Assembly (NCBI GenBank): GCA_026992695.1
Contig: JALWYP010000334.1
Location: 1 to 5,310 of the forward strand
DNA from: Flavobacteriaceae bacterium
GTDB taxonomy: Bacteria; Bacteroidota; Bacteroidia; Flavobacteriales; Flavobacteriaceae
DNA length: 5,310 nucleotides
Reading direction: 5' to 3'
Every line of letters begins with the position of its first letter. Position 1 is the stretch's first letter. Below, piece by piece: positions 1-5,310 of this stretch. The position numbers and the translations under genes are program-made. A model generated the notes under the pieces. The model was not told the origin of the DNA, made no database searches, and saw nothing but the letters and a program-made list of their open reading frames with translations.

Positions 1-139
1 GCATGGCAACTTCTGACAGAATGTTATCATTAGAAGTGTTCAGCAGATGCTAGTTTCCATTCTCTTGTAAACACCAGTGATATTGTTTCAGTGTTTTATT
101 GAAATAAATAGATAAATAGACTATTAGGATGACAAGAAG
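1..139. other. Left-edge region with no assignable gene
   Basis: No gene can be supported. Forward frames are closed by stops within about 20 codons. A four-codon ORF (ATG at 129) ends in TGA overlapping the YceI ATG at 140, which may be chance. No clear TTG / TAnnTTTG promoter is seen in front of the YceI gene. A/T-rich sequence lies at 98-125, while 1-60 is somewhat richer in G+C (24 of 60) than the rest. Confidence 0.4.
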
Positions 140-811
140 ATGACTGTACATCTACTAATAAGTTCAGAAAACGCGGCTCTACTTTGGGTGATGCTTTTAT
201 TTGTTGTTTCTTTATTCACTCTTATTGTTTCTTGTAAAAACGAAAAAAAAGAAACTAACCTTGAAGACTCTACCCAAAAAGAAGTAAAAAAAGAACCTAT
301 GTTAATGGTGCAGCCCAAAGATGTTAAAATTACTTGGACTGCCTACAAAACCACAGAAAAAAAACCGGTTAGCGGTACTTTTAAAAAAGTAGATTTTGCT
401 ATGAAACACGGTAAAACACCATTGGAGTTAATTAATGGGTTAAGTTTTACTATTCCGGTTAGTAGTGTTTTTTCAAATAATGATGAGAGAGATAAAAAGT
501 TGATAGCATCGTTTTTTGGTGCGATGACAAACACCGAATTAATTTCAGGGAAGTTGCAAGTTTTAGAAAACAAATCGGTTAAGGCTTCTATAACATTAAA
601 TGGCGAAGCGCATGATTTACCATTAATTTATAAAATTGAAAACGATACAATTTATCTGCAAGGCGTTATGAATATGGAAGATTGGAAAGCAACAGGCGCC
701 ATTGCTGCCTTAAACAAAGTATGTTTTGATCTTCATAAAGGAGCCGACGGAGTAAGTAAAACCTGGAATGAGGTTCTTGTAAAAGTAGAAGTTCATATTG
801 ATAAAATGTAG
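140..811 (+). CDS. YceI-domain lipoprotein
   Basis: Predicted 223-residue envelope lipoprotein with a YceI-like domain. YceI proteins form a lipocalin-like beta barrel that binds isoprenoid-type lipids; the ligand here is unknown. A hydrophobic segment (about residues 13-30) ends in a lipobox, L-I-V-S-Cys32, followed by a charged Lys/Glu linker (33-57). The domain runs from about residue 61 to the end. Recognisable family blocks are W-T-A-Y-K-T-T-E-K (66-74), F-T-I-P-V-S-S-V (103-110), a N-N-x-x-R-D-x-K-L block (113-121), F-F-G-x-M-x-N-T (125-132) and the closing L-H-K-G-x-D-G-V-S-K-T-W (198-209). The start is uncertain. ATG140 has AGG 11 nt upstream, but its signal peptide has no Lys or Arg before the hydrophobic core. 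ATG191 gives an even shorter, uncharged leader. An in-frame TAG at 125-127 rules out a longer form. Length and domain are otherwise complete. It is a single-gene unit with its own terminator. The family call is firm; the N-terminus is not. Confidence 0.9.
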   Translation: MTVHLLISSENAALLWVMLLFVVSLFTLIVSCKNEKKETNLEDSTQKEVKKEPMLMVQPKDVKITWTAYKTTEKKPVSGTFKKVDFAMKHGKTPLELINGLSFTIPVSSVFSNNDERDKKLIASFFGAMTNTELISGKLQVLENKSVKASITLNGEAHDLPLIYKIENDTIYLQGVMNMEDWKATGAIAALNKVCFDLHKGADGVSKTWNEVLVKVEVHIDKM

Positions 812-839
812 TGTAGAGTTTTTAAAATTAACTATAAGT

Positions 840-876
840 AAAAACCCTTTGCAACGTGAGATTGTAAAGGGTTTTT
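840..876. terminator. Symmetric intrinsic terminator between convergent genes
   Basis: The arm at 840-854 (A5-CCC-TTT-GCAA) pairs with 862-876 (ending AAA-GGG-T5) over 15 bp with one G-T wobble, enclosing a 7-nt loop at 855-861. It starts 28 nt after the YceI stop codon. The A-run on one side and T-run on the other make it a usable terminator in both directions. It could therefore also stop the minus-strand operon, whose last gene ends at 1021, about 145 nt away. The hairpin is seen directly; bidirectional use is inferred. Confidence 0.85.
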
Positions 877-1020
877 AGATTTGTATCAAAAATGTTTCTT
901 TTTAGGGACATCAAAAACTAAAGATGTTTACTTTATGTTTCATTATTGCTCATATAGGTATTATATGTATAACAATAAAGATGCCAAAATCCCTACTGTT
1001 TAAAGTGAAATTGAAAAAAA

Positions 1021-1350
1021 TTATCCAATTCCTTTAAACCAATCTTGAAAATAATCACCAATTACAGGAATGGGTTTTTTAGAGCCTTGTACTGCGCCAA
1101 TAAAACCTATAAGCCAAATTACAAAACTTAATCCTGAGAAAATCATAGAAATAGTAGCGCTTCCCGATAATGATCCGGCAAAGCTTAATAAAACAGCTAC
1201 GATTAAAACTCCAAGCATTTGCCTAATATGAAATGAACCTAATTCTGTTTTATTATTGTTATTCATTATTAATGCTACGATCCAACCTATTAATGTTAGG
1301 TAAGAAATAATAGCCACTGTTTTTCCGTTGTTTGAAGAATCTTGTGTCAT
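1021..1350 (-). CDS. DUF4870-like small membrane protein
   Basis: 109-residue predicted inner-membrane protein of the DUF4870 (Tic20-like) type, whose biochemical role is unknown. Three hydrophobic segments are visible at about residues 11-29, 45-61 and 67-89. Conserved-looking elements are G-K-T-x-A-I-I-S-Y-L-T (9-19), F-H-I-R-Q (40-44) before the second segment, and a C-terminal amphipathic tail K-K-P-I-P-V-I-G-D-Y-F-Q-D-W-F-K (91-106). It has no signal peptide. It is the last gene of the minus-strand operon, 42 nt after its paralogue. The leader just before ATG1350 is A/T-rich with no Shine-Dalgarno sequence, as is usual in Bacteroidota. Some databases label such proteins 'import component' by similarity to Tic20; nothing here tests that. 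Confidence 0.85.
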   Translation of the reverse strand: MTQDSSNNGKTVAIISYLTLIGWIVALIMNNNNKTELGSFHIRQMLGVLIVAVLLSFAGSLSGSATISMIFSGLSFVIWLIGFIGAVQGSKKPIPVIGDYFQDWFKGIG

Positions 1351-1392
1351 TTTTTAATTTTTTGTTATTATTAGGCTCTCAATTTACAAAGA

Positions 1393-1710
1393 TTAATCTA
1401 AAAAAGTAAACCATTGCTGAAATTTATCGCTAAGCCAAGGTATTGTTTTCTTCATATTAAAAATGATGGTTGCAATAGAAAAAGACCAAAGGGTAAAAGC
1501 GAGTAACCAAATAACCTCACCCAATCTGGGGTCGCTAAGGGTTTGTAACAGTTGTGAAATAAATAAAATAATTACCAGACCAAACATGTTTTTAATATGA
1601 TAGGTTACAAAAGTGTATTTTTTATCTTTATTTAAAAAATAAGCAACAACCAACCCTATAAACGTTAAATATGCTATAAGCGCATAGGTTTTTTCTTGTT
1701 TATTCTTCAT
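1393..1710 (-). CDS. DUF4870-like small membrane protein, diverged paralogue
   Basis: 105-residue predicted membrane protein, clearly related to the next gene downstream. Shared features in the same order are K-T-x-A-x-I-x-Y-L-T-x-I-G (7-19), an H-I-K-N-M block (38-42) matching H-I-R-Q-M, and the tail I-P-W-L-S-D-K-F-Q-Q-W-F (90-101) matching I-P-V-I-G-D-Y-F-Q-D-W-F. Hydrophobic segments lie at about 9-26, 42-57 and 66-84. It lacks the Gly-rich stretches and the Pro-Ile-Pro of its neighbour, so it looks like the more diverged copy. Its ATG lies inside the end of the dihydroorotase homologue (11-nt overlap), which suggests coupled translation. The pair is likely an old tandem duplication. Function is unknown. 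Confidence 0.8.
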   Translation of the reverse strand: MKNKQEKTYALIAYLTFIGLVVAYFLNKDKKYTFVTYHIKNMFGLVIILFISQLLQTLSDPRLGEVIWLLAFTLWSFSIATIIFNMKKTIPWLSDKFQQWFTFLD

Positions 1711-2959
1711 TTAAAATTAGTTTTTTGTTTGCTAAAATTCCATATACTTTTCCTTTTAATTTCTCACCAAGGAGTGCTGCATTTTTTGAAGTAGATACGA
1801 TATCTTTTTCGGTGAATTTCCAATCTTTACTTGGGGTAAATAACGTAATGTCTGCTATGTTTCCTTCAGTAAGTGTTTGTTGTTCAATTCCAAAAGTTGC
1901 TTTTAACCGTGTAAGTGCAGCAATAGCATCTTCTATCGATACTAATTTTTGTAATGCGCCAAAGCAACTTTCAAGCCCAATACTACCATACAAAGCATGT
2001 TCAAACGCAACTTTTTTATGATCGATGTCTATGGGGTTATGATCGCTTGTAACACCATCTATTATTCCTTCTTTTAAGGCTTTTAACAGGGCTTTTAAAT
2101 CTTTTTTAGAACGTAGTGGAGGTTTTAATTTAAAGTTGGTATTAAATTCTTGTAATGCCTCATCGATTAAACAAAGGTTGTTTATAGAAACACTACAGGT
2201 TACATTTAGCCCTTTGTTTTTTGCTTTTTTAACAAGCTCAATACTTTTCTTTGTAGAAATAGTAGGAATATGCAGTCTTCCGCCGGTATATTTTAAAATA
2301 TATAAATCGCGAGCTATTTGTAATTCTTCAGCAAGAGCAGGGACGCCTTTTAATCCTAATTTAGTAGAAACAATTCCTTCATTAACTTGTGCTTTTCCCG
2401 ATATAGTAGCATCAGTAGGATAGGATTGTACCAAACCATTAAAAGTTTGGCAATATTGTAAGGCAATTTTTAAAAGATTTGGTTGCGAAATTGGTTTTTT
2501 ATAATCGTAAAAACTAACAGCACCGTGAGATTTCATATCATACAATTCTGCCAAATGATTTCCTTCACTATTAACCGTTAAAGCACCGGTAGGGTAGAGG
2601 GTAACAGCATTGTTCTTTGCTTTGTTTTTAATAAATTCGATATTTGATTTAGAATCGGGTACGGGATTTGTGTTGGTGTTTACACAAATGTGCGTAAAAC
2701 CGCTTTTTGCAGCAACATGCAATCCGTTTTCAATGGTTTCTCTTTCTTCAAAACCGGGTTCACCAAAGCTTACACTAGAGTCAAACCAACCTTGTGAAAT
2801 GTGTAAATCGGGTAAATTAATTTCTTTAAACCCATCTGCGTTGTCAATTTTTGAAGCTATTTTAAAAATTAACCCATTTTTTATTAAAACATCACGAACC
2901 TTATAGTGGTGCTTACTATCGGGGTCTATAATAGTTGCTTTTTTGATTAAATAATTCAT
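1700..2959 (-). CDS. pyrC: Dihydroorotase homologue (PyrC-like), probably non-catalytic
   Basis: 419-residue cytoplasmic protein of the amidohydrolase fold, normal in length for class I dihydroorotases, which cyclise carbamoyl-aspartate in pyrimidine synthesis. The symbol marks the family, not proven activity. The N-terminal beta part (about 1-55) is followed by a barrel. Retained family blocks are E-P-G-F-E-x-x-E-T-I-x-x-G (67-79), Y-P-T-G-A-L-T (122-128), K-P-P-L-R-S-K-x-D (279-287), T-S-D-H-N-P (304-309) and a C-terminal G-N-I-A-D-I-T-L (366-373). The usual D-x-H-V-H-x-R-E-P-G signature reads D-S-S-V-S-F-G-E-P-G (60-69), so both metal histidines and the substrate arginine are gone. The H-A-E-D region reads S-Y-P-T (179-182), the H-x-x-H-x-S-T element reads H-I-P-T-I-S-T (230-236), and P-H-H-L reads I-N-N-L (259-262). 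Asp152 and Asp306-His307 remain. The reading frame is intact, so this is a conserved pseudoenzyme rather than a decayed gene. It overlaps the upstream gene by ATGA and the downstream gene by 11 nt. Non-catalytic PyrC' proteins that scaffold aspartate transcarbamoylase are known in Pseudomonas; no pyrB is visible here. Confidence 0.85.
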   Translation of the reverse strand: MNYLIKKATIIDPDSKHHYKVRDVLIKNGLIFKIASKIDNADGFKEINLPDLHISQGWFDSSVSFGEPGFEERETIENGLHVAAKSGFTHICVNTNTNPVPDSKSNIEFIKNKAKNNAVTLYPTGALTVNSEGNHLAELYDMKSHGAVSFYDYKKPISQPNLLKIALQYCQTFNGLVQSYPTDATISGKAQVNEGIVSTKLGLKGVPALAEELQIARDLYILKYTGGRLHIPTISTKKSIELVKKAKNKGLNVTCSVSINNLCLIDEALQEFNTNFKLKPPLRSKKDLKALLKALKEGIIDGVTSDHNPIDIDHKKVAFEHALYGSIGLESCFGALQKLVSIEDAIAALTRLKATFGIEQQTLTEGNIADITLFTPSKDWKFTEKDIVSTSKNAALLGEKLKGKVYGILANKKLILNEE

Positions 2960-4881
2960 TGCTTAAAAAATTTTAAAACCAACATTTCTAAAAGTAAAAA
3001 TAGTAATGCTGCCATAACAAACCATTTCCATAATTGAATGATGGTATTTTGACCGGTTATTTCAGAAAATAATTTTGTTACTGAAGTAAAGGGTTGAACG
3101 TTCTCCCACTGAGAAATATCTTGGTAGATCAAATTGCTTTCATCTCTTGGGTAATTGTAACTAATGGTCTGAAGCACTTCGGTATCTTTATAAACACTGT
3201 AATTAGTAGCTTTTTCAGGAATATCATTCGTTGTGACAAATACTTTATTTAATTTGCTTTTTTGAAACGGAATAAAAGACGTTGTACTATCTCTTATTGT
3301 TACTACTTGGTCTTTTGTTACTTGTGTAGAAATAGAAAATGTATTTTCTTTACCAATTAAATAATAAAGTTGTGGCAATGCAATGCTCTGCTTGGCAATA
3401 TTATAAAGTGTTGGGACAATTAAAGGCGAATTTTTAAAATTGCTGTTTTCTTGATTAAAAGCGGCTGTACTACAATAAACCGAAGCATTATTAATAATAA
3501 AAGGCGCATTGTCTTCAAAACGAAGTAATGTAGAATTACCGGTAGTTGTCTTATAAAATGATTGCACTTTCGGGTACTGAAAATTAGTTACTTGTTTTTC
3601 AAAAACAGTTCGATATACCGGGTGATTAAACTCAATTTTAGTAATTTTTCTTTCCTGAACAATTTTTTCAGAAAAAGCAGGCATCTTCAACTTTAAAAGT
3701 AAGCTGTTGTATGTTTTAATAGTGCTGTTTTGTGAAGGAATAATAAAAATGCTTCCTCCTTTTTCAGAAAAAGAGACTAAACTATTTTGCAACGCAACAG
3801 GAATGGTTTCTAACTCGTTTGGAATAATAAAGTGTTGCGATTCGATAAGATTATAATCTAAATTTGAATACGATTGTTGAATAAAATTAAATTCTTGAGG
3901 GGTGAATATTCGATTTAAAAAATTTCCGTTTGCTTGATTAATTGCTAAAACGTTTATTTTTTCGGGCTTTGAAATCGAAAAATACAAATCATTGTCATAT
4001 AAAATAGTAGGTTCGTTAATACGTATTTTTCCGTTAACCGACGTGTTGTTGTCTATTTCAAACTCGATGCCTTGAGTTGTTTCGTTTGCAAACGTTACCG
4101 AAGATTTTGCAAGTAGCTTGTCGTTGTTGTAAATTGAAACAGGAATGATTTCATCACTGTTTTGTTGTGCACTTAGTACCGCTTTTAATTTTAACTTGTC
4201 TGAAGATTTAGATACAACAAATAAGGTGTCGATGCTAATATTTTGATTGCTTATCGGCTTTAATTGAATAGCATAAACTGTTATGTTTTCGGGTACTTTA
4301 GGAAACTCGTCTTTTATTTGAAAATCGGAAATTAAAACCAGTCGTTTAATTGATGTTTTATCTTTACTAAACAATTGTTTTGCTTTAAGGAGTACTTGTT
4401 GCAAAGGTAATTGTTGGTATGAATATCCTGTTTTTAATATCTCTTCTTTAAAATCTAAAAGCGTACTATTTCTTTTTGTATGATTGTTAGTAAACCAACT
4501 AAAGCGCTGGGTTTTTATAGGTGTATTGTAAAGTTGCTGAAGGGCTTGTTTTAAAATAACGCCGTTTTGCCCCTTCGCTTGCATACTAAATGAATTATCG
4601 ATGTAAATAACGGTTTCTTGTTTCGAGTTTAATGCTGTTTTTGAAGCAAGAAAAGGTTGTGCAAATGCTAAAATAATACTTGCTAAAGCAAGTAATCTTA
4701 GTAGTAAGGTAAGCCATTTTTTTAAGCGGTTACTTTTTCGGGTTTCAATGGTTACTTTTTTTAAAAAAGCAACATTTGTAAAGGCTACTTTTTTAAAGCG
4801 TCTTAATTGAAAAAGATGAATAAAAATAGGGATAAGCAGTAAAAATAATGCGTATAGAATTTCGGGATGTTTAAACTGCAT
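2956..4881 (-). CDS. BatA-domain membrane protein with von Willebrand A-like region
   Basis: 641-residue predicted inner-membrane protein. The N-terminus matches the BatA 'double-transmembrane' domain: segment 1 at about 8-25, a strongly basic loop (27-55, rich in Arg/Lys) and segment 2 at about 56-76 ending in A-Q-P. A von Willebrand A-like region follows: the strand V-I-Y-I leads into D-N-S-F-S (95-99), a full MIDAS D-x-S-x-S motif, and L-V-L-I-S-D-F-Q (181-188) supplies a second acidic loop. The middle (about 308-500) carries the G-G-S-I-F-I-I-P-S block (375-383) seen in glutamine-amidotransferase-like domains of such proteins. A final transmembrane segment (about 616-637) ends in K-F-F-K-Q. 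By the positive-inside rule, the large domain faces the periplasm. It is longer than the classical aerotolerance proteins BatA/BatB (around 330 residues), so it is a related but distinct family; no Bat operon partners (moxR-like ATPase, DUF58) are visible. First gene of the operon, preceded by its own promoter. Confidence 0.85.
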   Translation of the reverse strand: MQFKHPEILYALFLLLIPIFIHLFQLRRFKKVAFTNVAFLKKVTIETRKSNRLKKWLTLLLRLLALASIILAFAQPFLASKTALNSKQETVIYIDNSFSMQAKGQNGVILKQALQQLYNTPIKTQRFSWFTNNHTKRNSTLLDFKEEILKTGYSYQQLPLQQVLLKAKQLFSKDKTSIKRLVLISDFQIKDEFPKVPENITVYAIQLKPISNQNISIDTLFVVSKSSDKLKLKAVLSAQQNSDEIIPVSIYNNDKLLAKSSVTFANETTQGIEFEIDNNTSVNGKIRINEPTILYDNDLYFSISKPEKINVLAINQANGNFLNRIFTPQEFNFIQQSYSNLDYNLIESQHFIIPNELETIPVALQNSLVSFSEKGGSIFIIPSQNSTIKTYNSLLLKLKMPAFSEKIVQERKITKIEFNHPVYRTVFEKQVTNFQYPKVQSFYKTTTGNSTLLRFEDNAPFIINNASVYCSTAAFNQENSNFKNSPLIVPTLYNIAKQSIALPQLYYLIGKENTFSISTQVTKDQVVTIRDSTTSFIPFQKSKLNKVFVTTNDIPEKATNYSVYKDTEVLQTISYNYPRDESNLIYQDISQWENVQPFTSVTKLFSEITGQNTIIQLWKWFVMAALLFLLLEMLVLKFFKQ

Positions 4882-4897
4882 TGCTTATAAGATTGCG

Positions 4898-4929
4898 CAA
4901 AGATAAAAAAATGCTTTCATAATATTCAA
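4898..4929 (-). promoter_or_regulatory. Bacteroidota-type sigma-70 (SigAb) promoter for the batA-like operon
   Basis: Read on the minus strand, a TTG (-33 element, 4929-4927) is followed by a 21-nt spacer and TATCTTTG (4905-4898), an exact match to the TAnnTTTG -7 consensus. A second TTTG just upstream (4933-4930) is an alternative -33 box with a 24-nt spacer. The start codon at 4881 lies 16 nt beyond the -7 box, so the untranslated leader would be only about 10-12 nt. The -33 box overlaps the stop codon of the upstream glycosyltransferase gene. Confidence 0.65.
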
Positions 4930-5306
4930 CAAAAGAAAAAATAATCCTTCAATGGGAGTTGTTTTTCTTTATTAAAATAGTTTTTAATTTCTTTTTGAGC
5001 AACTGTATTAGCTACAGTTACAATGCTCTGCGGTTGTTTTAATGTTTTTAAATAATTAAAATGAAACAAGGGTTGCTCATATATTTTTTTTCCTATTTTG
5101 TTGGGATTGTCACAAACCCAACTAAAATCTATTTGCCTGGTAATTAGTTTTTTAGAAATAAATTTTCCTTTATCACCGGCTCCCCAAATAACTAAGGGAC
5201 GTTTTGGGTTGTAATCTAATTTTATAAAATAATCTATTTTAATTTCTAATAAAGAACATTGCGAATATTCAGCTTTAATTTGAGACGAACGTGTATTATA
5301 ATCACG
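4926..5306 (-). CDS. Glycosyltransferase family 2, C-terminal part only
   Basis: 126 residues plus stop (TGA at 4926-4928), with no start codon; the gene should continue beyond the right edge. It resembles the C-terminal extension found on Flavobacteriaceae family-2 glycosyltransferases. That tail starts R-D-Y-N-T-R-S-S-Q-I-K (residues 1-11 of the fragment) and continues into a Rossmann-like nucleotide-binding strand-loop, L-V-I-W-G-A-G-D-K-G-K (38-48). Then come W-V-C-D-N-P-N-K-I-G-K (63-73), a S-I-V-T-V-A-N strand (94-100) and the characteristic end D-Y-F-F-F-C (121-126). The catalytic GT-A domain is not in the window, so donor and acceptor cannot be inferred. The codon immediately upstream (5309-5307) is an in-frame TGA, so either the gene is broken here or the last bases are an edge or sequencing problem. 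Tandem with the batA-like gene, 44 nt apart. The family call is from memory of the tail and is moderately sure. Confidence 0.6.
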   Translation of the reverse strand, partial: RDYNTRSSQIKAEYSQCSLLEIKIDYFIKLDYNPKRPLVIWGAGDKGKFISKKLITRQIDFSWVCDNPNKIGKKIYEQPLFHFNYLKTLKQPQSIVTVANTVAQKEIKNYFNKEKQLPLKDYFFFC

Positions 5307-5310
5307 TCAT

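Noticed and set aside
124..318. Minus-strand ORF of 64 codons opposite the start of the YceI gene
   Set aside because: It lies antisense to the lipoprotein leader and linker, shows no recognisable domain, and its composition is what the complement of a Lys-rich region gives.
343..573. Minus-strand ORF of 76 codons
   Set aside because: Fully inside the YceI domain on the opposite strand; no independent sign of coding.
908..978. Weak inverted repeats (908-912 with 923-927; 951-956 with 962-967, and 943-948 with 973-978)
   Set aside because: Short A/T stems that are expected by chance in such DNA, without a T-run placed as a terminator; no RNA gene signature in the 812-1020 gap.
1387..1394. 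AATCTTTG on the minus strand as a -7 box for the last DUF4870 gene
   Set aside because: It differs from TAnnTTTG at the first base, has no TTG at a suitable distance, and overlaps the upstream stop codon; the gene is better explained by operon transcription.
1725..2906. Three plus-strand ORFs of 95-98 codons (1725-2021, 2136-2423, 2610-2906)
   Set aside because: All are antisense to the dihydroorotase homologue, whose protein matches a known family throughout.
2956..4881. Classical aerotolerance (Bat) operon
   Set aside because: Only the BatA-type N-terminal domain and a von Willebrand-like region are present; the protein is about twice the usual BatA length and no MoxR ATPase, DUF58 or TPR Bat partners are in the window.

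Overview
The window looks like part of a chromosome from a marine or aquatic Flavobacteriaceae-type Bacteroidota. The DNA is AT-rich and lysine/asparagine-rich in its coding parts, Shine-Dalgarno sequences are mostly absent, one promoter fits the Bacteroidota pattern (TTG, about 20 nt, TAnnTTTG), and the gene families are typical of that group: a YceI lipoprotein, a BatA-type membrane protein, a dihydroorotase homologue and DUF4870 proteins. No mobile element, RNA gene or CRISPR array is visible.

Layout, left to right. Positions 1-139 hold no gene I can defend. A plus-strand gene (140-811) encodes a YceI-domain lipoprotein with an odd N-terminus, and is followed by a strong symmetric hairpin terminator (840-876). 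Everything to the right is on the minus strand and converges on it. Read in the direction of transcription: the C-terminal tail of a family-2 glycosyltransferase (5306-4926), with an in-frame TGA just before it at the window edge; a short gap with a good promoter; a 641-residue BatA/von Willebrand-type membrane protein (4881-2956); a 419-residue dihydroorotase homologue (2959-1700); and two small tandem DUF4870-like membrane proteins (1710-1393 and 1350-1021).

The BatA-like gene, dihydroorotase homologue and first DUF4870 gene overlap by 4 and 11 nt, and the second DUF4870 gene follows after 42 nt. They are very likely one operon, possibly with translational coupling. The most notable point is that the dihydroorotase homologue has lost most of the metal-binding histidines and the substrate-binding arginine of the family while keeping the overall fold signature. 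It is probably a non-catalytic dihydroorotase-like protein, here tied to three membrane proteins rather than to pyrimidine genes. The function of this four-gene unit is not known to me.
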